Below are positions 16,104 through 24,523 of a DNA stretch of 64,000 nucleotides, piece by piece. How positions within the stretch are numbered: the first letter of the stretch is position 1; every line of letters starts with the position of its first letter. Source of the DNA: Desulforhopalus sp. IMCC35007 (GTDB taxonomy: Bacteria; Desulfobacterota; Desulfobulbia; Desulfobulbales; Desulfocapsaceae); the NCBI RefSeq assembly GCF_005116575.1, contig NZ_SWCN01000014.1, positions 62,001 through 126,000 of the forward strand, given 5' to 3'. The notes below the pieces were generated by a model, which worked only from the letters and a program-made list of their open reading frames with translations, was not told the origin of the DNA and did not search any database. The position numbers were made by a program, and so were the translations under genes.

Positions 16104-17909
16104 ATGGAAAACAAAACGACCCTGCCAGGAAAAGACTCACCACTGGAAAATACCATAGATCTTATCCGTACCTCACTTGCTCAACTGGGCATAGAGCTCA
16201 CTGAAACAAGCTGGTTAAATCCGGTTCCACACTGCTGGTCGGTGCATCTACAGGCGACGGACTGCAAGGCACTCTATACCAACGGAAAAGGCACGAGCAC
16301 GCTTGCCTGTCTTGCAAGTGGGCTTGGCGAATTTACCGAACGACTGGCCACTGATTTCTTTTTCAGCGAGTACTTTCTCGGGGGAGAGAGTGAAGAAACC
16401 AGCATGCAGGCTTTTCAATTTTATCCAGATGAACTATGGTTCAGCGCTGAAGCATCATCGACTGTGATTGGCGACTACATCCATATCCCCTCACAAAAAC
16501 GCCTCCTGACCCCAGAACTCCTCCATTTTTACGATCAGGAAAATGAACTGCAACCAAAAGATTTACTCGACAACAATTTAGATAGTCCAGGCCGGGGGAT
16601 CTGTGCCCTCCCCTTCATTAATACCCAGACATCAACTCCCTGCTATTTCCCTGTCAGCCTGCTCAATAACCTCTATGTCAGTAACGGGATGGCGGCGGGA
16701 AATTCTCCAAGTGAGTGCACGGCTCAGGCACTTTCGGAGATTCTTGAACGATACGTGAAAAGCAGGGTGATTGGTAAAGGTCTCAGTCTTCCCAAAATTC
16801 CTGACCGCTCTTTAACTCCATTCCCACATCTTTTGGCTATCCGTGACAACATCGAAGATCATGGCTTTACTCTAACGCTGCATGACAGTTCCCTAGGAGG
16901 TAAATTCCCTGTCATCTGCGCCATGTTAACTGACCGGACAAATGGTGGAGTTTTTGCCGCATTCGGTGCAAATTGCAGATTTGAAATAGCGATTGAACGA
17001 ACCTTAACCGAATTGCTCCAGGGCAGAAATCTCAAGCAGTTGCATAACTTCAAGCCACCGATTCACAATGTTGATCTTGTGGCTGAGCCGTATAATCTGG
17101 AAAACCACTTCATCGACTCCGACGGCCTTCTCTGCTGGACAATGTTTAGAGACCAGCCTGATTTTCCTTTCTCCCCCTGGAGTTTTAATGGATCGACCGA
17201 AGATGAAGTCAATCACCTGAAAAACCTTATTGGTCAGCAGGGTTTTGATATCTACCTCAGGGAATACCTCCACTGTGGTTTATACAGCTGCAGAATAATC
17301 ATACCCGGGATGTCAGAGATCTACCCTGTAGACGATCTTATCTGGAACAACAGAAATAAAGGCGCTGGAATCCGTCCCATCATTCTCGAACTGCCCCAAA
17401 TGAATCCCGAGCAGCTCAATGATTTCTTGGACATCCTCGATCAACTTGAACAAGACGATCAGCAATTACTCTCCCATCTGATAGGGATAATTTTTGACGA
17501 AAACAGCGGCTGGGATACCTTACGCATCGGCGAACTCAGGGCGCACCTCCACCTGGCAGCGGGTAATATTGAGGAGGCGGGACAATGGTGTGACTGGGTT
17601 GTGAACTATGTCGATCTCCCGGATAAGCGTCATCGCCTCTTTCGACTCCTGGCAACACTTTGCAATATACAGATCAGTGAAGGAGAGCTTGGTGATCTCA
17701 CCCTTTACATGGAAGGACTCCATCGTTTCTACACCGACGCAGAAATAAAGACTGCCCTGCCCTTTTACAGGGGAGAACAAACCTTTATGGGACTTCAATT
17801 CGATACAAGCTGGACGAGGATCTCCTGCGAACACCAGAAACTTTTATCGATTTACAAAAGTTTGAACGAGGCAAAAGCGAATTCTGCCTCCATGCTTTTA
17901 AATTTATAA
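16104..17909 (+). CDS. ycaO: YcaO-family protein (E. coli YcaO-like)
   Basis: About 602 residues. The N-terminus MENKTTLPGKDSPLENTIDL aligns with E. coli YcaO (roughly TFIPGKDAALEDSI), and SWLNPVPHCWSVHL with NGKGTSTLACLASGLGEFTERL continue the match. I therefore place the start at the ATG at 16104 rather than the in-frame ATG at 16038; neither has a clear Shine-Dalgarno. YcaO proteins use ATP to activate a backbone amide, and E. coli YcaO is linked to beta-methylthiolation of ribosomal protein S12. The ATP-grip acidic residues sit in SECTAQALSEILERYVKS (about 210-227). The C-terminal ~150 residues look helical, like the TPR part of E. coli YcaO. It stands alone between two terminators. Confidence 0.88.
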   Translation: MENKTTLPGKDSPLENTIDLIRTSLAQLGIELTETSWLNPVPHCWSVHLQATDCKALYTNGKGTSTLACLASGLGEFTERLATDFFFSEYFLGGESEETSMQAFQFYPDELWFSAEASSTVIGDYIHIPSQKRLLTPELLHFYDQENELQPKDLLDNNLDSPGRGICALPFINTQTSTPCYFPVSLLNNLYVSNGMAAGNSPSECTAQALSEILERYVKSRVIGKGLSLPKIPDRSLTPFPHLLAIRDNIEDHGFTLTLHDSSLGGKFPVICAMLTDRTNGGVFAAFGANCRFEIAIERTLTELLQGRNLKQLHNFKPPIHNVDLVAEPYNLENHFIDSDGLLCWTMFRDQPDFPFSPWSFNGSTEDEVNHLKNLIGQQGFDIYLREYLHCGLYSCRIIIPGMSEIYPVDDLIWNNRNKGAGIRPIILELPQMNPEQLNDFLDILDQLEQDDQQLLSHLIGIIFDENSGWDTLRIGELRAHLHLAAGNIEEAGQWCDWVVNYVDLPDKRHRLFRLLATLCNIQISEGELGDLTLYMEGLHRFYTDAEIKTALPFYRGEQTFMGLQFDTSWTRISCEHQKLLSIYKSLNEAKANSASMLLNL

Positions 17910-17925
17910 CCCACAGCAGGCAAAC

Positions 17926-17964
17926 AAAAAAGGGGGGAGAGAGCGTGTTACGCTCTCTCCCCCC
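17926..17964 (-). terminator. Intrinsic terminator of ackA
   Basis: A perfect 15-bp stem (GGGGGGAGAGAGCGT 17932-17946, loop GTT, complement 17950-17964) is followed on the minus strand by T6. It lies 64 bases past the ackA stop and also faces the end of ycaO, so it may stop both transcripts. Confidence 0.9.
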
Positions 17965-18027
17965 TATACCTTTAGCTCAAGCCCCCAGAAAAATCAGGAA
18001 CGGCTAATCTGGGCCGCATTGCTCAGC

Positions 18028-19236
18028 TTAGGCACAAACAAGCGACTGTGCTTCTCTTGCAATGGCGAGCTCTTCGTTGGTGGGAATTCCCCAGATCTGA
18101 ACACGACTCTCAGGAGCACTGAGAAGAGTAGGCTTTTTGACCCGCTGACCATTCGCCTGAGCATCCATTACAATGCCAAAAGGCTCAAGTCCTTCAACGG
18201 ACTTGGCTCGGACGATCTCGTCGTTCTCACCTATTCCTGCGGTGAAAATTATCGCATCCACATGTCCAAGCACAGCCATATAGGCGCCTATATATTTTTT
18301 ATTACGGTAGGTTTGCACATCAAGCGCCAGTTTGGCCCGTTCGTTCCCTGCTCCAATAGCATCATGGATATCGCGCATATCATTGAGACCACAAAGCCCC
18401 TTGAGCCCAGACTCCTTGTTCAGCATTGTATCAATTTCGTCGATGGACATACCGCGATTACGGGCAAGAAAAGCGTGTATCGCAGGATCGACATCTCCAC
18501 TTCTTGTCCCCATAACCAGTCCTTCAAGAGGGGTCAGACCAAGAGTGGTATCAACACTTTTACCATTTTTAACAGCAGTCATGGAGCAGCCGTTACCAAG
18601 GTGAACTGAGATGATATTCAAATCTTCGATTGGTTTACCCATCAGTTTTGCACACTCATTGGCAACAAATTTGTGGGATGTTCCATGAAATCCGTAACGT
18701 CTGATACGGTCTTTTTCATACAGTTCATATGGCAATGCATAATGATAGGCGTGTGGGGGGATGCTCTGGTGGAAGGCCGTATCAAATACTGCGACCTGAG
18801 GAACCCCAGGAAAGAGCTCCTGAGCCACGCGGATGCCATCAATATTTGCTGGATTGTGTAATGGCGCAAGAGGAATATTCTTCTTGATAGCATCCATTAT
18901 TTCTGCGGTAATGACAGCGGGCTGATGAAAATCTTCCCCGCCGTGAACCACACGGTGTCCAACAGCCGCAATATCACTTTTATCAGCCAGGACCCCATGT
19001 TCAGGATTGGTGAGTAAATTAACCGCAAGCAACATTCCCTTATTATGATCTGCAATAGGCTCTGCAATTTTCACGACATTTTCACTTGCAGTTCCCGGCA
19101 TGAAGGTACACTTCAGCTGGCCTTCTTCTTCACCTATTCGCTCGACCAATCCAGAAGCCAAAACGGCTTCATTATCCATTTCAAGAAGTTGAAATTTTAT
19201 CGAAGAACTCCCCGAGTTAATAACGAGTATTTTCAT
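18028..19236 (-). CDS. ackA: Acetate kinase
   Basis: AckA (402 residues) converts acetyl phosphate and ADP to acetate and ATP (or the reverse). The N-terminus MKILVINSGSSSIKFQLLEM is the ASKHA phosphate-1 signature. HRVVHGGEDF (about 85-94), FDTAFHQSIP (about 143-152), RYGFHGTSHKF (about 171-181), HLGNGCSMTAV and DTTLGLTPLEGLVMGTRSGD (about 213-232), and FTAGIGEND (about 327-335) are all family motifs. A TTG at 19257 is in frame, but GAAGGG lies just before the ATG at 19234-19236. No pta is next to it in this window. The upstream region carries a promoter and a perfect LldR-type operator, tying it to the lactate dehydrogenase pair. Confidence 0.97.
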   Translation of the reverse strand: MKILVINSGSSSIKFQLLEMDNEAVLASGLVERIGEEEGQLKCTFMPGTASENVVKIAEPIADHNKGMLLAVNLLTNPEHGVLADKSDIAAVGHRVVHGGEDFHQPAVITAEIMDAIKKNIPLAPLHNPANIDGIRVAQELFPGVPQVAVFDTAFHQSIPPHAYHYALPYELYEKDRIRRYGFHGTSHKFVANECAKLMGKPIEDLNIISVHLGNGCSMTAVKNGKSVDTTLGLTPLEGLVMGTRSGDVDPAIHAFLARNRGMSIDEIDTMLNKESGLKGLCGLNDMRDIHDAIGAGNERAKLALDVQTYRNKKYIGAYMAVLGHVDAIIFTAGIGENDEIVRAKSVEGLEPFGIVMDAQANGQRVKKPTLLSAPESRVQIWGIPTNEELAIAREAQSLVCA

Positions 19237-19559
19237 TTTCCCTTCATCCCATCTCAAGCTTTTCTAGTTCACTCAAACATATCGTTTTGATGACTGTTGC
19301 GTCCCAACACATTCGAACATTTATATCACACGAGTATAGCTTCATACCCCGTGGAAAAAAAGAGAGCAAGGAATAATTTACTTCCATGCTCCGGCCTTGC
19401 ATTGGTATTTTTCCGAACCTTTAGAACAGAAACCTGTAACCCGTACATTTTACATTATATCCCCGGCACGCCCCTATTATCTCAACGTAATTACCGGAAC
19501 ATATTCTTTTTAGTGATACAATATGATACTTTTTCTGCATCGGATTTTTCTCACTCGCA

Positions 19560-19574
19560 ATTGGTCCTACCAAT
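19560..19574. promoter_or_regulatory. LldR/PdhR-type (GntR) operator upstream of ackA
   Basis: ATTGGTCCTACCAAT, a perfect dyad identical in arms to the site at 12871-12885. It lies about 15-30 bases downstream of the predicted ackA start point, suited to repression by roadblock. Confidence 0.65.
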
Positions 19575-19596
19575 AGTGACAATACTGTCAGGTAAA

Positions 19597-19624
19597 TTTA
19601 TACCATTCACGACAGCTTTCTCAA
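19597..19624 (-). promoter_or_regulatory. Candidate sigma-70 promoter of ackA
   Basis: On the minus strand, TTGAGA (19619-19624), a 16-bp spacer and TATAAA (19597-19602). The GntR-type operator lies just downstream. Confidence 0.55.
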
Positions 19625-19644
19625 AAATGGGAATGCAGGCAGAC

Positions 19645-19684
19645 ATTTCAGGACCATCTTCATGAAAGAAGACGGCCCGGAAAT
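19645..19684. repeat. Long inverted repeat between hybrid kinase and ackA promoter
   Basis: Arms at 19645-19661 and 19668-19684 form a 17-bp stem (minus strand: one mismatch, two G-U pairs) with a 6-nt loop, 24 bases past the kinase stop. No proper T-run follows, so it may be a weak terminator or a 3' stability hairpin for the kinase message. Confidence 0.55.
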
Positions 19685-19707
19685 CTTAAGGGAAAAGAGA
19701 CTTTTCT

Positions 19708-22197
19708 TTAATTTTTCAAAGGATTGAGTTTGAGTCGATTCAAGACTTCGACCAGATGCTCAACCTCAACGGGCTTTGAAAGATAATCGTTCATTCCGGC
19801 AGCCATAAACTGCTCCCGGTCACCCTTCATTGCATGGGCGGTCAAGGCAACAATCGGTATTGCAACATTACTATTTTCCAGCGAATGTCGGATCTCTCTG
19901 GTTGTCTCAACGCCATCCATTTCTGGCATTTGGATATCCATCAACACACAATCAAAGTTTTTTTCCTTCAAAATCTCTATCGCCCTGACACCATCGGCTG
20001 CGTGTACGACTTCAAGCCCCAGGGACTTCAGCATGGCAGAGATAACCATGGCGTTTATCTGTTCATCTTCAACCACCAAAACCTTCGCAACTTCTCCTGA
20101 AACAATTTCAGGGCATGTGGCGTCCACTCCTTCCTCATCGATAGCTGTCAATTCAGGCTCTAAAACATCAGCCAGAACCGTAAAGCTCACCACGGTACCA
20201 ACACCTCTTTCACTCTCCAGATGAACCTTACCACCCATCATCTCAACGAGATTCTTCACAATGCTCAGGCCCAGACCAGTCCCACCATATTTCCTGCGAA
20301 AACTGCCATCTTCCTGACTAAAGGGCTCAAACAGCTGCTCCTGTAGATTTTTTGTAATACCAATCCCCGTGTCTTTTACAGAAAACTTAAGTAATAACTG
20401 CCTTGCGTCCTGTCGGGGAACAAGAGAAATATCAAGGTCGATACTGCCATTTGCCGTAAATTTCACCGCATTGCCGACAAGGTTAAAAAGTATCTGTTTT
20501 AACCGTGGACCACAGGCAAATATACAGTCAGGAATAGAAGGATCTATTGCACACCTCAACTTTACCTGTCGAGGATCCAGCATCGTTTCAAAAGAAGCCA
20601 TGACCGAAGCGACAAGGGGGCGAAGGGAAACCACCCCTTTGGTACATTCAACTTTACCGGCCTCAATCTTGGAAAAATCCAGAATATCACTGATAATTTT
20701 TAACAGACTTTTACCTGCCCCAAGAGCCGTATCCACATATTTTTTCTGCAGAGGGGTAAGTTCTGTTCCCTGCAGGAGTTGCAGGAGGCCGAGAACTCCA
20801 TTCATTGGGGTGCGGATTTCATGACTCATATTGGCAAGAAATTCCGACTTGGTCTGGCTGGCGGCAATCGCTATCTTCTTTGCATGTTTCAGTTCGAGCT
20901 GCTCCTGAACACGTTTGGTAGAATCCCTGATCATGCCGGTGAATCCTTGAAGCTGACCGGTCGGACCCCACATGGCGCTGGTGGCAATTTCCACCCAGAC
21001 AATGGTTCCATTTTTTCGTTTACACTCAAACTCAAAAAAGCTGGAAGAAAGCTCTTCCCGATTGTCTATCGCCAGAAGCATTCTCTTAAAGAGGCCGCCA
21101 AAACGCCTTTGATATTTGGGCGTCATGTGCGAGATAAAAGGCATACGAACGAATTCTTCTGCTGTGTAACCGGAAAAAGCCTCGACCGATGGTGTCACAT
21201 ATACAGGTGTGAGATTGGCATCGGCAATCCAGAGCACATCTCTGATATTGTTTGCCAAAAGACGAAACCGCCTCTCACTTTCTTCTAAAGCCTTCTGGAT
21301 TTTGATATCAGCCGTTACATCCCTTCCAGCACCTACAGTACCAACAAGCTCGCCATTATCATCAAACATAGGAGCCTTATGTACATCAAGCGCGAGATAT
21401 TGTCCCCGGACCAGCCCATCTTCTAAGAAACGTCCTTTTTTTCTTGTTGCTTTAACTATCTCATCGGAATTAAGGCAAATCTCACCGAAGGTATGACGAT
21501 GCCCCTCATTTCGCTCCCGTATCGCAAAAAAGAGATCATTTTTTCCTATAAGTGTTTCATCAGGCCTGCATTTTAGCAGTTTTTCTCTGATAGCACTGTT
21601 GGCAAAGAGATAGTTATCATCAAGATCCTTGGCCCAGATAAGATCTGGCAAGGTATTTGCCATCAGATTTACCATTCGATACATGCTGTGGTATCGATTC
21701 TCACTCTGCGTATATGCTGTCTGCACCCGGACACGTTCGGTAATATCAGAGAAAACAGTATAGATAGCCGCTTTATTCTGGTATTCAATGGTTTTTGATG
21801 ACAATAGCACATGTTTTTCCTTGCCCTGTGCGGTGAGCAGGACGGCCTGGAATTTATCCACCTGTCCTTTACTGCGTAATTCTTGAAGAAAATTCTGTCG
21901 GCATTTGCTATCAACCCAGAATTGATCAGCAGACTTCAACGTCGTTGTCTCTTTTTTTAAGCCAAAATAGCTGTAGGCATTTTTATTGGCGTACAAAATC
22001 GCGTCATTTTCAATGGAGACAATAACAACAGGAAAAATTGCCTGATCGATAAGATGTGCAAAGACAGACTCTGTCTCCTTTTGTGCAAAAGAAGCCTGAC
22101 GCATTGCCTGAAGCTCTGCCTTTAATCGCTGGTTTTCTTCCAGCAGTTCTGTTTTTGACAGGTTATGAGAAGAATTGTTATCCATGGTATCACACAT
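19708..22197 (-). CDS. Hybrid sensor histidine kinase with three PAS domains and a receiver
   Basis: About 829 residues, no transmembrane segment, so probably cytoplasmic. Order: short coiled coil, PAS (about 45-160), PAS/PAC (about 170-305), PAS/PAC (about 310-435), HisKA with the H-box MSHEIRTPMNGVLG (about 455), HATPase (DTGIGI and GGTGLGLSIVKNL about 610-650), then a receiver (VLVVEDEQINAMV, phospho-acceptor in CVLMDIQMPEMDG). The phosphorelay output is not fused, so an HPt protein elsewhere is expected. The ATG at 22197 follows the diguanylate cyclase stop by 5 bases (an in-frame GTG at 22209 would overlap it), so the two are translationally coupled and likely share a pathway. Confidence 0.88.
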   Translation of the reverse strand: MCDTMDNNSSHNLSKTELLEENQRLKAELQAMRQASFAQKETESVFAHLIDQAIFPVVIVSIENDAILYANKNAYSYFGLKKETTTLKSADQFWVDSKCRQNFLQELRSKGQVDKFQAVLLTAQGKEKHVLLSSKTIEYQNKAAIYTVFSDITERVRVQTAYTQSENRYHSMYRMVNLMANTLPDLIWAKDLDDNYLFANSAIREKLLKCRPDETLIGKNDLFFAIRERNEGHRHTFGEICLNSDEIVKATRKKGRFLEDGLVRGQYLALDVHKAPMFDDNGELVGTVGAGRDVTADIKIQKALEESERRFRLLANNIRDVLWIADANLTPVYVTPSVEAFSGYTAEEFVRMPFISHMTPKYQRRFGGLFKRMLLAIDNREELSSSFFEFECKRKNGTIVWVEIATSAMWGPTGQLQGFTGMIRDSTKRVQEQLELKHAKKIAIAASQTKSEFLANMSHEIRTPMNGVLGLLQLLQGTELTPLQKKYVDTALGAGKSLLKIISDILDFSKIEAGKVECTKGVVSLRPLVASVMASFETMLDPRQVKLRCAIDPSIPDCIFACGPRLKQILFNLVGNAVKFTANGSIDLDISLVPRQDARQLLLKFSVKDTGIGITKNLQEQLFEPFSQEDGSFRRKYGGTGLGLSIVKNLVEMMGGKVHLESERGVGTVVSFTVLADVLEPELTAIDEEGVDATCPEIVSGEVAKVLVVEDEQINAMVISAMLKSLGLEVVHAADGVRAIEILKEKNFDCVLMDIQMPEMDGVETTREIRHSLENSNVAIPIVALTAHAMKGDREQFMAAGMNDYLSKPVEVEHLVEVLNRLKLNPLKN

Positions 22198-22202
22198 TAA
22201 AA

Positions 22203-23720
22203 TTAACACATTCTATTGCGCCCTTCTTCTTTTGCTCGATACAGGGCCTTATCCGCTAAACCGACAAGATCCGTCCAGCTATTTGTATTGTCTGGGCGAA
22301 GTGCCGCAATCCCTAGACTCACGGTGACAACAGAGCTGGCCGATGACCTTTCATGGGGGATCTGAAGACCCTCTATTTTGTTGTTCATCATCTGGCCTAT
22401 TTTGATACAACCCTGGTAATCCGTATAGGGCAATACGATGCCAAACTCTTCTCCACCATACCTGGCAACGAGATCTCCAGGGCGGTGGATCACAGAGCTC
22501 AACTCCGTTGCAATTGCCAACAGACAGTCATCACCCGCCTGGTGCCCATACAGGTCATTAAATTGCTTAAAGAAATCCACATCAACCAAAATCAGACCGA
22601 GCATCTTCTGTTCACGGTGCATACGGTTCCACTCAGCGTCCAGAACCTTATCAAACTGCCTCCTGTTGGCAACATGGGTCAATCCATCAATATGGGCAAG
22701 CCTGTCCAGTACCTTATTGGCCCTTTCGAGAGCCATTTCAGCAACTTTACGTTCCGTGATGTCTCTGTAGAGGAGAATGATCAGGTTATCTCTTAGTTTT
22801 TTACCGTTCTCCTCGCAAAGAAGATAAACACCACTCACTGTTTGTACCCTTCGTTCAAGTAAAATAGTCTCCCCTGCGTGGAGTTTGTCGAGTTGGAGGG
22901 GCACAGCGCTATAATCTTCCGGGTGGATAAATGTGGAGACATTTTCTCCAAGGAGATCTTTTTCCTCATAACCAAGCATTGATAATATCTGAGGGTTACA
23001 TTCAACAATTTTTCCAAAATTATCAATGAGCAAAATACCTTCTATTGCCTGAAAATATATGGCTTTATAGCGTAATTCACGATCAACGAGAGAACGCTGG
23101 ACATGTTCCCTCTCTCTTATTTCTCTTGCAAGCTGCAGATTTTGTTCTTCGAGGTGGGTCTTGTATTGCTCTCGAAATTTTTCATAGGAGAAGGTGGCAA
23201 TGGATAATATACAGAGGGTGATGAGAAAACGAATAACAAAGATTGAGCTGTAGCCTTTACTGGCCATTGTTTCGTAGGGACCGAAAAAGAAAATGATCAA
23301 GCCGAAGATACTTAGCAACGCCCATATGGCACCTTCTCTTTTGCCCAAAAGATGAAAGACAATGAGAGGCAAAAGATACATCCACAAAATCATGGAATTA
23401 TCCTTACTCCCGAGTATCATCAGGTAGATTAAAAAGACAATAAAAAGAAAACTGTTTACCCGGTAGACAAGACGTGGAAATTTCCCGCAATACAGCAGCC
23501 CCCAGCCAACAGCCATTGAGAGACAGAGACTAAAAATGGCTACACTGATCCAGCAATTTCCAGATAACAGATGATAAAGAAAAAAAGGCAGAGTAGTCAG
23601 GAGCAACGCTATCAGAAAGACTGTATACTGGAAAAATCTGGTTTCTCCGTCAGCCTCCTTGAACCTGCCCGGTTTTTCTCTGAATATTTGAGATATAAAA
23701 TTTGGATATTGAATCGCCAT
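22203..23720 (-). CDS. Membrane-bound PAS-GGDEF diguanylate cyclase
   Basis: 505 residues. The N-terminal ~190 residues hold about six hydrophobic segments (for example YTVFLIALLLTTLPFFLYHL and ILWMYLLPLIVFHLL). A coiled linker, a PAS domain (about 215-335) and a GGDEF domain (about 340-505) follow. The active-site signature is GGEEF, and RPGD lies exactly five residues before it, the inhibitory I-site RxxD, so it should make cyclic di-GMP and feel product inhibition. DVDFFKQFNDLYGHQAGD is the metal/nucleotide-binding region. It is the first gene of a pair with the hybrid kinase. ATG at 23720. Confidence 0.92.
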   Translation of the reverse strand: MAIQYPNFISQIFREKPGRFKEADGETRFFQYTVFLIALLLTTLPFFLYHLLSGNCWISVAIFSLCLSMAVGWGLLYCGKFPRLVYRVNSFLFIVFLIYLMILGSKDNSMILWMYLLPLIVFHLLGKREGAIWALLSIFGLIIFFFGPYETMASKGYSSIFVIRFLITLCILSIATFSYEKFREQYKTHLEEQNLQLAREIREREHVQRSLVDRELRYKAIYFQAIEGILLIDNFGKIVECNPQILSMLGYEEKDLLGENVSTFIHPEDYSAVPLQLDKLHAGETILLERRVQTVSGVYLLCEENGKKLRDNLIILLYRDITERKVAEMALERANKVLDRLAHIDGLTHVANRRQFDKVLDAEWNRMHREQKMLGLILVDVDFFKQFNDLYGHQAGDDCLLAIATELSSVIHRPGDLVARYGGEEFGIVLPYTDYQGCIKIGQMMNNKIEGLQIPHERSSASSVVTVSLGIAALRPDNTNSWTDLVGLADKALYRAKEEGRNRMC

Positions 23721-23746
23721 CCTCTCCTGCTATCACAAAAAACAAT

Positions 23747-23959
23747 CTACTTAATCCTTTTTTTACGCTCCTGTTCGTATGCCTCATAGGTGCTCTTTAC
23801 CCTCTCCAGGCACTCCTGCTGTTCGGAATAAGGAAGATGATAGCAAGAATCCACACTCTGAGCCTGAAAGCCATGGTACATTTGAGCACATCCCGTCAGC
23901 ATAATGGCGGGAAGGGTAAGAGACATTATCCAGACGACTGTCTTCAGATACAGCTTCAT
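23747..23959 (-). CDS. Small predicted lipoprotein
   Basis: About 70 residues from the ATG at 23957-23959: MKLYLKTVVWIMSLTLPAIM then the lipobox LTGC, so it should be lipidated on the cysteine after export. The mature part is ~45 residues, with two further cysteines (DSCYHLPYSEQQEC) and a basic end (EQERKKRIK). The longer reading frame to 24091 lacks a sensible N-terminus. It lies upstream of the diguanylate cyclase by 26 bases and may be co-transcribed. Function unknown. Confidence 0.7.
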   Translation of the reverse strand: MKLYLKTVVWIMSLTLPAIMLTGCAQMYHGFQAQSVDSCYHLPYSEQQECLERVKSTYEAYEQERKKRIK

Positions 23960-24523
23960 CTCAAGTTCTGCTGCTCTACCTGCAAGATACGAATAGCAAC
24001 ACAACAAAATGTGAATGAAAGGTTCCATAGAGCAATCACACCCCGGCTTTCCCATGCAATGATATCCGTAAAAGAAACAGAACCATGACACCTCAATGCT
24101 CCCATAAGATCAGTATACAATGAAAACCCGTGAAGGTGAAATTTGAACTGCAAGATATTTATCTTAGCATATATATTTGCTGACCTCACTCATCCGTTTT
24201 TTATGGAAAATCCCTGACGGCTTTTTCACAAACACTTTTTTTGTACAAAAAACTCGCAATTATTGTTTTCAGTGGTAAATTTCCGTGCTTGGTTACAAAA
24301 AAGAACAATTGGATAGCAGCGCCCGCATACAGGAGTATTACTCTTCACGGATTTTGATTTCTTCCAGGATCAGGGAACTACCTCCCGTCCCCCCTTTGAT
24401 CATTTCCAGACGCATTTGTCCAACAGGTATTGATACAGATACCTTCAGTGAAACCCAATAATAATTTATCATTTTTTATAATAACCCACTTCACATCCTC
24501 GATTTGCAGAGAAGGCTTTGACA
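23960..24523. other. Intergenic region upstream of the giant FAD/Fe-S dehydrogenase
   Basis: No supported gene in these ~560 bases. An imperfect dyad AGGTAT-N8-ATACCT lies at 24425-24444, about 80 bases before the start, and GAGAAGG just before 24524 is the ribosome-binding site. I find no clear LldR-type operator here, unlike the other dehydrogenase. Confidence 0.4.

Larger units (their letters stand above)
19237..19707. other. ackA leader and intergenic region
   Basis: These 470 bases between the hybrid kinase and ackA contain no supported gene. They hold the ackA promoter, an LldR-type operator and a 17-bp-stem hairpin, listed separately. The leader from the predicted start point to the ackA ATG is about 350 bases, long enough for post-transcriptional control, but I see no known riboswitch. 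Confidence 0.5.

Noticed and set aside
19297-19665. 122-codon plus-strand frame in the ackA leader
   Set aside because: It covers the ackA promoter, operator and hairpin on the other strand and shows no domain or ribosome-binding site.
24425-24444. LldR-type operator upstream of the giant dehydrogenase
   Set aside because: The dyad AGGTAT-N8-ATACCT lacks the ATTGGT/ACCAAT arms of the sites at 12871 and 19560.
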